Below are positions 35,792 to 45,308 of a stretch of DNA of 64,000 bases, in pieces. Position 1 is the stretch's first letter; each line of letters begins with the position of its first letter. The position numbers and the translations under genes are program-made. The stretch covers positions 1 to 64,000 of the forward strand of contig NZ_ASJD01000009.1 of the NCBI RefSeq assembly GCF_000691165.1, given 5' to 3'. The notes beneath the pieces were generated by a model. The model was not told the origin of the DNA, did no database searches, and was given only the letters and a program-made list of their open reading frames with translations. This stretch comes from Bacillus safensis FO-36b (GTDB taxonomy: Bacteria > Bacillota > Bacilli > Bacillales > Bacillaceae).

Positions 35792-36925
35792 TTATGATGC
35801 TTGTTTCATCGTCACCCTGCGAAGTGCCCGTGAACGGATATATTCCATTGGTCCAATTCTCCAAACCTTTAGGCAAACTGCTGAAATCGCGATTTGCAGA
35901 AGTGAAATCAACAGCCATGCCAATACAATCAGGGGCGCATTGATTTGACCGCCAAGACCCAATCCCCAGCTATAAAAAAGAATGGAGCAGATGACATTTT
36001 GCAGGATGTAGCAGCTAAGCGCCATTTTCCCTACATATTCAAACCAAGTCCATATGAACCATGGCTCCTTACGTGCGAGGAGCTTCGCAATGACAGCTAT
36101 ATAGAAAATAGAGAGGAATGGTGAAAAGACGTAGCGCACCACAAATTCCACTAGATCGTTCGGAACGAAGACTAGTGCATTCAGCGGCAGACCAACCCAC
36201 AGTCCGATTCGGAACAATATTTGCCGGAGAGATTGTCCGCGTTCATTTGCATAAAATACACCAGCTCTCATCATTCGCACACCTAATAAAAACAGAAATG
36301 TGTTCATTGGAAGGATAAAGATCGCTTCTTCTCGGTACATGAAAAAGTATTGTAATCGTTCTTGAACCTGCGAGATCCATGTCTCTGGCAGCTGCTCTTC
36401 CAGCTCCGGTTCACCGCTTTGATCATCGGACGCTGACTCCATTTCAGAGAGGGAGTACAGCATCAGACATGACATGACAAGCAGATGAATCACACCTGAA
36501 AAAATCATGCCCTTTTTGATGCGCCTGCTTCCTCCACGAACGATATAAGCCACAAGTAAACCCGTGACAGCGTAACTCATGAGCACATCATATTCCATCA
36601 CTAGAGCATAATGGACAAAGCCTTCAATAAATAAGAATAAAAGAATCCACAAATATGTACCCGGCCAAGGCGTATTTTTTCTTTTCGCCTGCTGGTATTT
36701 CAGCTCTAGCCCTACACCAAACATGATTGTGAGCAGTGATAACATTTTGCCATAAACGAACATAGAGACAAGACTTTCAAGAAAACTGCCATTTTCATAT
36801 TCATCCGCAATCTGGTCTGTCGCAAAGGTATCCCCTGTATACGCAAAAAACCAGACGTTCGTTCCCAACGTGCCTAGTATGGCAAAACCTCGTAAAATAT
36901 CTAATAATCGTATTCTTTCTTTCAC
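35792..36925 (-). CDS. DUF418-family membrane protein (YxaH/YeiB-like)
   Basis: 377 residues with about nine to ten membrane helices. The N-terminal RLLDILRGFAILGTLGTNVW and the C-terminal DUF418 region (FEYVGKMALSCYILQNVICS, then GPMEYIRSRALRR) are diagnostic. The family is distantly related to acyltransferase-3 membrane proteins and may modify an envelope component; no substrate is known. Upstream of the small membrane gene. Confidence 0.87.
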   Translation of the reverse strand: MKERIRLLDILRGFAILGTLGTNVWFFAYTGDTFATDQIADEYENGSFLESLVSMFVYGKMLSLLTIMFGVGLELKYQQAKRKNTPWPGTYLWILLFLFIEGFVHYALVMEYDVLMSYAVTGLLVAYIVRGGSRRIKKGMIFSGVIHLLVMSCLMLYSLSEMESASDDQSGEPELEEQLPETWISQVQERLQYFFMYREEAIFILPMNTFLFLLGVRMMRAGVFYANERGQSLRQILFRIGLWVGLPLNALVFVPNDLVEFVVRYVFSPFLSIFYIAVIAKLLARKEPWFIWTWFEYVGKMALSCYILQNVICSILFYSWGLGLGGQINAPLIVLAWLLISLLQIAISAVCLKVWRIGPMEYIRSRALRRVTMKQAS

Positions 36926-37017
36926 TAGAACGCTCCTTCCCTCCTATACAGTTATCATATTTTGGTAATGACCGGAAGTCCGTTCTAGTGAAATTAAGGA
37001 ATATTTAAACAAAAAAA

Positions 37018-37046
37018 CACCAGCAAAATGCGAGATTTTACTGGCG
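37018..37046 (-). terminator. Terminator of purA
   Basis: CCAGTAAAAT / ATTTTGCTGG (one mismatch) followed by TGTTTTTTTG on the minus strand, 17 bases after the purA stop. Confidence 0.85.
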
Positions 37047-37062
37047 CTTCATCAATCTATTC

Positions 37063-38382
<1,320 letters not shown>

Positions 38383-38403
38383 TTATCTCTTTCAAACACA
38401 TTT

Positions 38404-38432
38404 ATTTTATCAATGCACAACGAAAAAGTCAA
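38404..38432 (-). promoter_or_regulatory. SigA promoter of purA
   Basis: TTGACT (38432-38427) and TAAAAT (38409-38404) on the minus strand with 17-base spacing, about 50 bases before the start codon. Confidence 0.8.
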
Positions 38433-38436
38433 CGCG

Positions 38437-38478
38437 AAATCCGAACATTAATATCTCGAAATCAAATTTTGTTCGTTT
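38437..38478. promoter_or_regulatory. PurR operator (two inverted PurBoxes)
   Basis: AAATCCGAACATT (38437-38449) matches the PurBox consensus AWWWCCGAACWWT perfectly. A weaker box on the opposite strand lies at 38466-38478 (AAACGAACAAAAT). The pair lies just upstream of the purA -35, as in B. subtilis pur genes, where PurR represses and PRPP relieves. Confidence 0.8.
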
Positions 38479-38577
38479 TAAATATAAGGAAAAGCGCTTT
38501 AATCACTTTTCCAGTGCTTAAAAATGGAGATTTTGAGCAAAAACAACTTTTTATCGTTTCCATCTGTTCATCAACAT

Positions 38578-38609
38578 AAAAAAGACCCCCAACAATGGAC
38601 GTCTTTTTT
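38578..38609 (-). terminator. Terminator of yycE
   Basis: AAAAAAGAC / GTCTTTTTT stem with a 14-base loop just past the yycE stop codon; the U-run is the stem's own A/T tract. Confidence 0.6.
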
Positions 38610-39023
38610 TAAACAGGTGTAATACCATCTGTGTTCATCAGCACAACTCGATACCCATCTGGGTCTTCAATGGTTGCTCCTCCCCGGTCCCAGTATGGAT
38701 TCGTTGAGGTGACATGCCGTCCGCCAAATGAGAGCAATCTCTCTTTCATTTGCTGAAATTCTTCTGCATCTGGAAATATAGAAAACAAGCAGCTGTTCTG
38801 GATGCGGGACGGGCAGGCTTTCTTCTTCTTCATGTTTGGTGATTTCTAAATGAACATGCTGGTGAGGCAGCCCGAGCATCACACCATCGTACCCTTCATG
38901 CTGATCAAATGAGCCTATTCGTTTGAGCCCTAAGCCTTCTTCATAAAAGGAAACAACCTCTTTCATGTTGACGGTTGGGCGTGCGATACGTAATTGAGCG
39001 GCTTCAAACTGTTGAAATTTCAT
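38609..39023 (-). pseudogene. yycE: Glyoxalase/bleomycin-resistance protein YycE, frameshifted
   Basis: The N-terminal frame starts at 39023 and reads FEAAQLRIARPTVNMKEVVS up to PEQLLVFYI. The remainder continues in another frame as PDAEEFQQMKERLLSFGGRH, then NPYWDRGGATIEDPDGYRV. Removing one T from the TATATTTCC run (bases 38774-38776 on the plus strand) restores a 138-residue VOC-fold protein like B. subtilis YycE. The position between purA and dnaC is also conserved. A real one-base insertion or an assembly error in a short homopolymer are both possible. Confidence 0.85.
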
Positions 39024-39128
39024 CAGTCTTCACTCCTTTTCTCCTTTTAGTATACGCTCTCTCTTTTTCTCTCTCCTCCTCATTTTGATTGTTTTTTCAA
39101 TCATTCTTTCGATGTAGATCAATCAAAA

Positions 39129-39153
39129 AAGCCCAGCTTCTTGAGCTGGGCTT
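39129..39153 (-). terminator. Terminator of dnaC
   Basis: AAGCCCAGCT / AGCTGGGCTT perfect 10-bp stem with TTTTTTGATT following on the minus strand; it touches the dnaC stop codon. Confidence 0.9.
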
Positions 39154-40517
39154 TAAGCACCGGGCGGAACACCCGCATCATCAAATCTTCTTTCCAGATT
39201 GACGAATTTGTTATATTCTTTGACGAACGCCAGAGATACTGTACCAACTGGACCGTTACGCTGTTTGGCAATAATGATTTCGATAATGTTCTTATTCTCT
39301 GATTCTTTGTCATAGTAATCATCACGATAAAGGAATGCCACGATATCGGCATCCTGCTCGATACTTCCTGATTCACGAATATCAGACATCATCGGACGTT
39401 TGTCCTGACGCTGCTCTACCCCACGGGAAAGCTGAGACAAGGCAATAACCGGAACTTCAAGCTCCCTTGCCAGCGATTTTAAAGCCCTAGAGATTTCAGA
39501 AACCTCCTGCTGACGGTTATCGCTTGATCGCCCGCTCCCTTGAATGAGCTGCAAGTAGTCAATCAGGATCATGCCAAGACCATTTTCTTGCTTCAATCGG
39601 CGGCATTTCGAGCGAATTTCACTTACTCTGATTCCAGGTGTATCGTCAATGAAAATTCCGCTGTTTGACAGCGAGCCCATCGCCATTGTCAGCTTGCCCC
39701 AGTCCTCTTCTGTCAGATTACCGGTTCTTAGGTTTTGTGCATTGATATTCCCCTCTGCACAAAGCATACGCATAACGAGCTGCTCAGCACCCATCTCTAA
39801 ACTAAAGATAGCAACACTTTCGTCCGTTTTGGTCGCGACATTTTGGGCAATGTTCAATGCGAAGGCGGTTTTCCCTACTGATGGACGAGCCGCTACAATG
39901 ATTAAATCATTTCGTTGGAATCCAGCTGTCATCCGGTCAAGCTCAGAGAAACCTGTTGGAATCCCTGTGATATCGCCTTTACGGTTATGAAGCTGTTCAA
40001 TATTATCGTATGTTTGAACAAGAACGTCCTTAATGTTTTGAAAGGCTCCTGAGTTTTTACGCTGCGCCACTTCCATAATGGTCTTTTCCGCATCGCTCAG
40101 CAGGTCCTCTACTTCATCCTCACGCGTGTATCCATCTTGTGCAATGGTTGTCGCCGTACGGATCAGACGTCTTAAAATGGATTTTTCTTCTACAATTTTT
40201 GCATAGTATTCAATGTTTGCGGCAGTTGGGACAGAGTTCGCAATATCGGTTAAATACGAAATCCCGCCTACCTCTTCTAGTAAATCTGTATTGGCAAGCT
40301 CAGATGTCACCGTGACAAGATCGACCGGTTCTCCTCTATCGCCAAGTACAAGCATCGCATTGTAAATCTTTTGATGCGACATTCTATAGAAATCCTCTGG
40401 AATTAATACCTCAGAAGCGAGCGTTAGCGCAGATGGTTCTAAAAAAACAGCACCTAATACGGCCTGCTCGGCTTCTATATTTTGCGGCGGCAGCCGGTCA
40501 TCGAGAAGTTCCGTCAT
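39153..40517 (-). CDS. dnaC: Replicative DNA helicase (DnaB homologue)
   Basis: 454 residues from ATG 40517, the same length as B. subtilis DnaC. N-terminal collar domain (about 1-150, LPPQNIEAEQAVLGAVFLEP), RecA-like domain with Walker A AARPSVGKTAFALN, Walker B GMILIDYLQLI, and the H4 and arginine-finger region SQLSRGVEQRQDKRP. Hexameric 5'-3' helicase of the replication fork. AAAGGACGG lies about 11 bases before the ATG. The 35 bases before the start recur in altered form at 42807-42840. Confidence 0.97.
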   Translation of the reverse strand: MTELLDDRLPPQNIEAEQAVLGAVFLEPSALTLASEVLIPEDFYRMSHQKIYNAMLVLGDRGEPVDLVTVTSELANTDLLEEVGGISYLTDIANSVPTAANIEYYAKIVEEKSILRRLIRTATTIAQDGYTREDEVEDLLSDAEKTIMEVAQRKNSGAFQNIKDVLVQTYDNIEQLHNRKGDITGIPTGFSELDRMTAGFQRNDLIIVAARPSVGKTAFALNIAQNVATKTDESVAIFSLEMGAEQLVMRMLCAEGNINAQNLRTGNLTEEDWGKLTMAMGSLSNSGIFIDDTPGIRVSEIRSKCRRLKQENGLGMILIDYLQLIQGSGRSSDNRQQEVSEISRALKSLARELEVPVIALSQLSRGVEQRQDKRPMMSDIRESGSIEQDADIVAFLYRDDYYDKESENKNIIEIIIAKQRNGPVGTVSLAFVKEYNKFVNLERRFDDAGVPPGA

Positions 40518-40521
40518 GCCA

Positions 40522-40556
40522 AGCACCGTCCTTTCATAAAAAAATACGCTACTCAT
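40522..40556. repeat. dnaC leader segment, copy A of a dispersed repeat
   Basis: This 35-base stretch directly upstream of the dnaC start, including its ribosome site, matches 42807-42840 at about 32 positions (one gap). Both copies are followed by ...ACTCAT/GCTCAT and, after a 20-base gap in copy B, by AAAAAGTGAA. Both copies have the same orientation. Confidence 0.8.
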
Positions 40557-40652
40557 CATTTTAACATTTTCATCAATAAAAAAGTGAAAAACATCGACTA
40601 TAGTCAAAATTACCATGTTGATATTTTGTGCAAACCAGCGCATTTCAATAGA

Positions 40653-40687
40653 AAAGACTCTGTAACATCAATTGTTATAGAGTCTTT
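40653..40687 (-). terminator. Terminator downstream of the DUF4885-like gene
   Basis: 14-bp stem AAAGACTCTGTAAC / GTTATAGAGTCTTT (one mismatch) with a TTTTCTATT tail on the minus strand. It separates the DUF4885-like gene from dnaC. A second small hairpin around AACATGGCATGTT lies closer to the DUF4885-like stop. Confidence 0.7.
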
Positions 40688-40769
40688 CGTTATCGCTAAT
40701 GGAATTTGGATTTGTTGCCGTTCACACATGTAATCGACGCTCCAACATGGCATGTTCGGGTGCGTTTTT

Positions 40770-41726
40770 CTAATCTATCGTTTTCTTAACTCCATAATTT
40801 TCTTTTTGCCCAATGTCTTGTAAAGAATCGTTTTGATAACCAATAGATAACACCAAATCTGGAATGGAATCAAACCCGTTTTTCGCTAGGTCAAATAGCT
40901 GTGCTCCGTAATGTGAAGCGGCAATGCGCGCATTTTCTGCTGTATATGGATTTTTAAGAAGTTCTTCTTTGTATAGATCAAAAATATTCGTTCCGTTATC
41001 CGTTACAAATTGACCATTTACAATGCTTAAATCCTTTAAATTGTAGCCTGTGACCGTTTTGATTTGATTAACAAGATGGAACTTGGCCAGAGAATCCGGT
41101 GTGAATTGAGTAGAATCATCATTTCTGCTTTTCATGATATGGAAAAATAATTCTCTTGTATTGTTGGTTGTATTTAATAAGTCTTCTATTTGTTTCATCA
41201 GCGTTTCGTCTTTTGAACCACTTACCACCAATTTAAAATTGTTCGGGTCAATGGTAAAAGTGAGATTTGTGTTTTTAGGAAGGGATATCCCGTTTTTAGA
41301 GAATAAATCTTGTATTTGTTCGTTCACTTTTTGGCGATTGAGTATTTTCTTTTCTACACTTTCTTGGGTAGGGTCATACCGTTTTTCATTACGAAAGGCG
41401 GCATCATTAGAATTAAAATGTCCTCCTGTTCCACTATTAGCCCATCCAATTTCAATAGAGTAAGCCGCCTCTCTTTCCGGTTTAGTTAAATCATTTCTGA
41501 AATAAGGGGAGTTTGGATTTCGATACTTATCAAATATATGACCATGAGGATCTTTGAATCGTTTATTTTGTTCATTTATTTTTTGGTATTTTTCATCTAA
41601 AATTTTCATTCTTCTATCAGCTTCGGTCATCACCTCGTTTGTACTTTTAATAGCTGATTGATCTTTAGAGTCTATTCGGTTCTGATTGTTTGAAGCAACT
41701 GCCGTGTATGACGAGTTAATATTCAT
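40770..41726 (-). CDS. DUF4885-like protein, unknown function
   Basis: 318 residues, hydrophilic, no signal peptide or membrane segment. The N-terminus MNINSSYTAVASNNQN is Asn/Ser-rich. The middle region has YFRNDLTKPEREAAYSIEIG, and a C-terminal helical part has HYGAQLFDLAKNGFDSI. From overall pattern I think it belongs to the DUF4885 family of Bacillus, though I cannot verify this. The N-terminus resembles those of proteins exported without a signal peptide or of peptidoglycan- or flagella-associated proteins; this is speculation. AAAGGAG lies upstream of the ATG. It is divergent from the secreted protein at 41836, with 109 bases between. Confidence 0.6.
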   Translation of the reverse strand: MNINSSYTAVASNNQNRIDSKDQSAIKSTNEVMTEADRRMKILDEKYQKINEQNKRFKDPHGHIFDKYRNPNSPYFRNDLTKPEREAAYSIEIGWANSGTGGHFNSNDAAFRNEKRYDPTQESVEKKILNRQKVNEQIQDLFSKNGISLPKNTNLTFTIDPNNFKLVVSGSKDETLMKQIEDLLNTTNNTRELFFHIMKSRNDDSTQFTPDSLAKFHLVNQIKTVTGYNLKDLSIVNGQFVTDNGTNIFDLYKEELLKNPYTAENARIAASHYGAQLFDLAKNGFDSIPDLVLSIGYQNDSLQDIGQKENYGVKKTID

Positions 41727-41835
41727 TTTGATTCTCCTTTTTTAAAAAAATAGTGATTATTAAATATATCGGCAATTCAGTTAAAATTTGTTAGTTTCGA
41801 TCCGATATAGTAATTATTACAAGGAGGGTTAAAAT

Positions 41836-42693
41836 ATGACAAATACTATCTTCAAACGTTTTTTGTTACCTGCATTGGTATTAGTGCTTGTTACTAGTTT
41901 TTTTGCACCTAATTCAGCAGAAGCAGCGATTACGGGGAATAACAGCCCTAACACAGCAAGCTCAATGGGATATTGGAAAAATAGTCGCCCAGATACAACA
42001 ATCTTACCTGAAGGTGAAAATGAAGCGTATTATCAGTTTACGATCAATAAAGGTGAAAGAGTTTATGTCAGAAGTTCGTATAATAAGCAATATACAGGGA
42101 TGAAAATCGAGGTGTATAATTCGAAAAGTTCAGATGAAAGAAGTAGGGTGATTAACCCTGATTCAATTACGCCGTTTATTTTTGCCAATACTGATGAAGT
42201 TACTTCAACTTCAGAAACTTATTTTGTGAAAGTAACTCGTGGCACATATACAGGAAATATGTATTTTACTGTATCCATTCAAGATCGAATTAAATCTGGA
42301 AATAGTACATTCAACTTTACGGGGACCGCTACCAACCTGGGGAATACTTCTTTGAATTTTTTAGGAGTTGATTCTTCTATCATTACAATGGATTTAACGA
42401 ACAATTCTTCTATCCCTAAAAATGCAATCGTTAAATCGATTTCAACAACTAGTACCCAATCGCCTAACCAAGGAAATGTCACACACAAACTGATGGCTGA
42501 TGAAAACAAGATTTGGAACGAATCCGTTTTTTCATCTGCAACAAGTGGTTCTTACCGTATTTCTCTGGAAGATCAATTAAGAGTGGCTCAAAAATGGAGC
42601 TTTAAGTACAACGCAAAGGCTACTGCGAGATCTACTATGAGCAATGTCAAAGCCGATATTCGTTACGAATATGATGTCACAGATGGATTCTAA
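41836..42693 (+). CDS. Secreted beta-rich protein, unknown function
   Basis: 285 residues with a classic Sec signal peptide: FKRF, a hydrophobic core LLPALVLVLVTSFFA, and a cleavage site after NSAEA (about residue 30). The mature part is Ser/Thr/Asn-rich and beta-stranded. Residues about 45-150 (EAYYQFTINKGERVYVRSSY, then YFVKVTRGTYTGNMYFTVSI) resemble a pre-peptidase C-terminal / bacterial pre-peptidase fold, and a second beta domain follows. No catalytic residues are evident. Ribosome site AAGGAGGG. It could be an envelope or extracellular adhesin or inhibitor; I do not know its function. Confidence 0.72.
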   Translation: MTNTIFKRFLLPALVLVLVTSFFAPNSAEAAITGNNSPNTASSMGYWKNSRPDTTILPEGENEAYYQFTINKGERVYVRSSYNKQYTGMKIEVYNSKSSDERSRVINPDSITPFIFANTDEVTSTSETYFVKVTRGTYTGNMYFTVSIQDRIKSGNSTFNFTGTATNLGNTSLNFLGVDSSIITMDLTNNSSIPKNAIVKSISTTSTQSPNQGNVTHKLMADENKIWNESVFSSATSGSYRISLEDQLRVAQKWSFKYNAKATARSTMSNVKADIRYEYDVTDGF

Positions 42694-42730
42694 TTGAATG
42701 GTGTTTACAGACATGTACACCAATTGATCA

Positions 42731-42757
42731 AAAAGTAAGGGGACATCCCTTACTTTT
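42731..42757 (+). terminator. Terminator of the secreted-protein gene
   Basis: AAAAGTAAGGG / CCCTTACTTTT perfect 11-bp stem with a TTTTTT tail, about 40 bases after the stop. Confidence 0.88.
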
Positions 42758-42806
42758 TTCATTTCCGCATTTTTGATGCTATATGATATTTGGCCAACTT
42801 TAAAAC

Positions 42807-42840
42807 AGCACCGTCCTTTCATAAGAAATACGCTGCTCAT
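42807..42840. repeat. dnaC leader-like segment, copy B of a dispersed repeat
   Basis: Near-copy of the dnaC upstream region (40522-40556), including the AAAGGACGG ribosome-site sequence but not the dnaC start codon, which is replaced by GTTTTAAAG. It lies between the secreted-protein gene and a small minus-strand gene. Confidence 0.8.
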
Positions 42841-42854
42841 AAAAAGTGAAGGTG

Positions 42855-43073
42855 TTAATGGTGATTTTGCTTGAGGGCGTGTTGAAAGAGGAGGATGGTG
42901 ATCATATCGGTGGCCCGCTGGTATAAATCCCATTGTTCATAGGCCGCAAATGTCATCCGTATATCATGTAATGATTGCTTCATTTCATGATATTCTTCCA
43001 CTGTAAACGTATTTTTCAGTTTGAACTGATGTTCAAGCAGTTTTAGCCTTAGCTTTCCTAATGGAGTTTTCAT
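42855..43073 (-). CDS. Small helical protein, unknown
   Basis: 72 residues, mostly helical, with a HEAT-like pattern: GKLRLKLLEHQFKLKNTF, then EEYHEMKQSLHDIRMTFAAY. No motifs, no signal peptide. Only a weak ribosome site (GTAGGCAG) is seen, so the start is uncertain. The stop lies next to the dnaC-leader copy B. Function unknown. Confidence 0.5.
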   Translation of the reverse strand: MKTPLGKLRLKLLEHQFKLKNTFTVEEYHEMKQSLHDIRMTFAAYEQWDLYQRATDMITILLFQHALKQNHH

Positions 43074-43442
43074 TCTGCCTACATTCCCTTCGATCTTGTC
43101 TTCCTTAGAAAATTGTATATGAATTTACGCATGAGATTGAATAAGTTGTGAGATATGCTCACCAGCTTTTCGAAAAATTCTCCTCTTTTTTCCTAAAAAT
43201 ACAAGAAGGTCTATAGACTTATTTTTTCTCAAAATGATTTCAAGAAGAAAAACCTATATATATTCCTGAATCAAACAGAAGAAAATGGTAAATATCCCGT
43301 GACGGTCAAGGTCTTTTGGCATTTCTCCTCTTTTTAAATGACTCAGTCCGGCATTCCCTATTTCCATTCATTTGGTAGTTATTTAGTCCTTTATTTTCCG
43401 AAAATTTAGATCAAATTATCAATTACACCACTTAATGAACAT
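43074..43442. other. Gene-free stretch upstream of the bacillibactin operon
   Basis: About 370 AT-rich bases between the small helical gene and the besA promoter. I see no credible coding frame, RNA gene or strong hairpin. Poly-T/A tracts are frequent (e.g. CTCCTCTTTTTT). Confidence 0.5.
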
Positions 43443-43471
43443 TTGACTTCATAATTGATAACCATTATCAT
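43443..43471 (+). promoter_or_regulatory. SigA promoter of the bacillibactin operon
   Basis: TTGACT (43443-43448) and TATCAT (43466-43471) with a 17-base spacer. The -10 is covered by the first Fur box, so Fur-Fe would occlude it. Confidence 0.78.
43456..43470. promoter_or_regulatory. Fur box 1, bacillibactin operon
   Basis: TGATAACCATTATCA matches the 7-1-7 Fur consensus TGATAATNATTATCA at 14 of 15 positions. Overlaps the operon's -10. Confidence 0.88.
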
Positions 43472-43492
43472 TTGATTTGCTTGCGTGATAAT

Positions 43493-43507
43493 TGAGAATC
43501 ATTTTCA
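43493..43507. promoter_or_regulatory. Fur box 2, bacillibactin operon
   Basis: TGAGAATCATTTTCA, a weaker 7-1-7 match in the leader near the transcription start, 22 bases after box 1. A second Fur dimer here would tighten repression. Confidence 0.75.
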
Positions 43508-43607
43508 TTTGAAGAGACCATTCTTCAATCTCTACACTCATCCTATATCCGCAAGCCTGCTTTTATCAGCATATGAGAGTCAATTTGAGGAAGGGGATTT
43601 TTTACAC

Positions 43608-44492
43608 ATGTCCAAACGCCCTGAAGGAATGGGTACTGAGGATTCTCTTTTCGGAGAAAGCCGTCCTTTTTTTATACCCGGGACGGAGCAACTGGATATC
43701 ACAGCACACCCATACAGACTTTTTATATTTAAACCGACTACTACTCCTCCAGCGGCTGGTTTTCCAGTCATGTACGTGCTTGATGGGAATTCACTTTTTG
43801 GCACAATGGTCGAAGCCATTCGTTTACAGTCAAGAAGACCCGAAAAAACAGGTGTTGTACCTGCCATCATTGTTGGAATTGGCTATCAGACAGAAGCGCC
43901 CTATCATCCGCTCAGGCATTATGATCTCACTCTAACCGGCCCTGACGCTTCCATTGGTGGCAAAAGAAAGGATTTCTCCACCCATACATATGGCGGAGCC
44001 TCTGCGTTCTTTTCTTTTTTAGAAAAGATTGTAAAGCCTTATATCGAGCAGCGCTTTCCGATCAACCAGAGTCGTCAAACACTATTTGGGCACTCTCTTG
44101 GCGGTCTTTTTGTATTACACACACTATTTGAGCACCCTGATGCTTATCAAACATATATTGCAGGCAGTCCTTCTATCCACTGGAACAAAAAATTATTTCT
44201 AGAAAAAGAACACCAATTCACCAGCCATATACGTCAGATGCCTATGGATGTCAGGCTGCTTGTAGGTGTAGGTGAGTTAGAAAAACATCATCCGTGTCAA
44301 ATGAATGATCATGCAAATTCACTAGCAAATCGTATGCTGCCCTTATCCCCATATGGCTTGCATACAGCCTATCACGAATTCCCTAAAGAAGGACATACGT
44401 CCGTTTTACCGGTGCTGATGAATGACGCTTTTCGATTTGCACTCTATCATGATGATCCTTTCACAACCACAGACATGAAGGAAAGGCAGTGA
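43608..44492 (+). CDS. besA: Ferri-bacillibactin esterase BesA-like
   Basis: 294 residues from ATG 43608, preceded by GAGGAAGGGG; longer in-frame starts lie inside the Fur-box region and are not credible. Alpha/beta-hydrolase of the enterochelin-esterase (IroE/BesA) branch: nucleophile elbow LFGHSLGGLF (Ser163), the conserved MYVLDGNSLFGTMVEA segment and a C-terminal His in EFPKEGHTSVLP. It cleaves the trilactone of imported ferric bacillibactin to release iron. First gene of the dhb operon. Confidence 0.9.
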   Translation: MSKRPEGMGTEDSLFGESRPFFIPGTEQLDITAHPYRLFIFKPTTTPPAAGFPVMYVLDGNSLFGTMVEAIRLQSRRPEKTGVVPAIIVGIGYQTEAPYHPLRHYDLTLTGPDASIGGKRKDFSTHTYGGASAFFSFLEKIVKPYIEQRFPINQSRQTLFGHSLGGLFVLHTLFEHPDAYQTYIAGSPSIHWNKKLFLEKEHQFTSHIRQMPMDVRLLVGVGELEKHHPCQMNDHANSLANRMLPLSPYGLHTAYHEFPKEGHTSVLPVLMNDAFRFALYHDDPFTTTDMKERQ

Positions 44493-44496
44493 ACAC

Positions 44497-45282
44497 ATGA
44501 AACACAGTGGTCTATCTCAAAAAGTTGTCCTTATCACAGGCGCAGGACAGGGTATTGGACAAGCAGTCGCAAAAAGACTAGCCGAAGAAGGTGCGATTAT
44601 TGCAGCAGTTGACGTAAAAGAAGATCAGCTGCAAAGCACCGTCCAGCAAATGAATGATGAAGGCATACGTGCCTTTGCCTATCCAGGTGACATTACCGAT
44701 CAAGCATCTGTTCAGCACATGGTCGATCAAATTGAAAAGCAGCTTGGCCCCATTTATTTACTGGTCAATGTAGCAGGCATTCTTCGAATGGGTTCTATTG
44801 ACCAGCTTAGTGCAGATGACTGGCAGCAAACTTTCGCAGTCAACACACATGGTGTCTTTTACGTATCTCAAGCTGTCTCCAAATACATGATGAAAAGATC
44901 AGAAGGGGTCATTGTGACCGTCAGCTCTAACGCAGGTGCCATTCCTAGAATGAATATGGCTGCCTATGCCGCTTCAAAAGCAGCAGCCACTTCATTTACA
45001 AAAACGCTTGGATTAGAACTGGCTGCCTATGGAATCAGGTGCAACGTCGTCTCTCCTGGGTCTACCGCAACGCCTATGCAATGGGCTTTATGGCCTGATA
45101 AACAAGGAGAAAATCAGGTGATTAAAGGTTCACTAGAGACGTATAAAACCGGTATTCCTTTACAAAAAATCGCTGATCCTCAAAATATCGCTGATGCAGT
45201 CATTTTCTTTGCATCTGAGCAATCCAGTCATATTACGATGCAGAATCTCACGATCGATGGCGGCGCAACACTCGGAATCTAG
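44497..45282 (+). CDS. dhbA: 2,3-dihydro-2,3-dihydroxybenzoate dehydrogenase
   Basis: 261 residues of the short-chain dehydrogenase family. Rossmann motif ITGAGQGIGQAV at about 11-22, NVAGI at about 90, and the catalytic Ser/Tyr/Lys set in VTVSSNAG and YAASKAAA (about 155). It oxidises 2,3-dihydro-DHB to 2,3-dihydroxybenzoate with NAD+, the last step of DHB formation. It begins four bases after the besA stop. Confidence 0.95.
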   Translation: MKHSGLSQKVVLITGAGQGIGQAVAKRLAEEGAIIAAVDVKEDQLQSTVQQMNDEGIRAFAYPGDITDQASVQHMVDQIEKQLGPIYLLVNVAGILRMGSIDQLSADDWQQTFAVNTHGVFYVSQAVSKYMMKRSEGVIVTVSSNAGAIPRMNMAAYAASKAAATSFTKTLGLELAAYGIRCNVVSPGSTATPMQWALWPDKQGENQVIKGSLETYKTGIPLQKIADPQNIADAVIFFASEQSSHITMQNLTIDGGATLGI

Positions 45283-45308
45283 CATTTCATTTAAAAGGAG
45301 GCCTTTTC

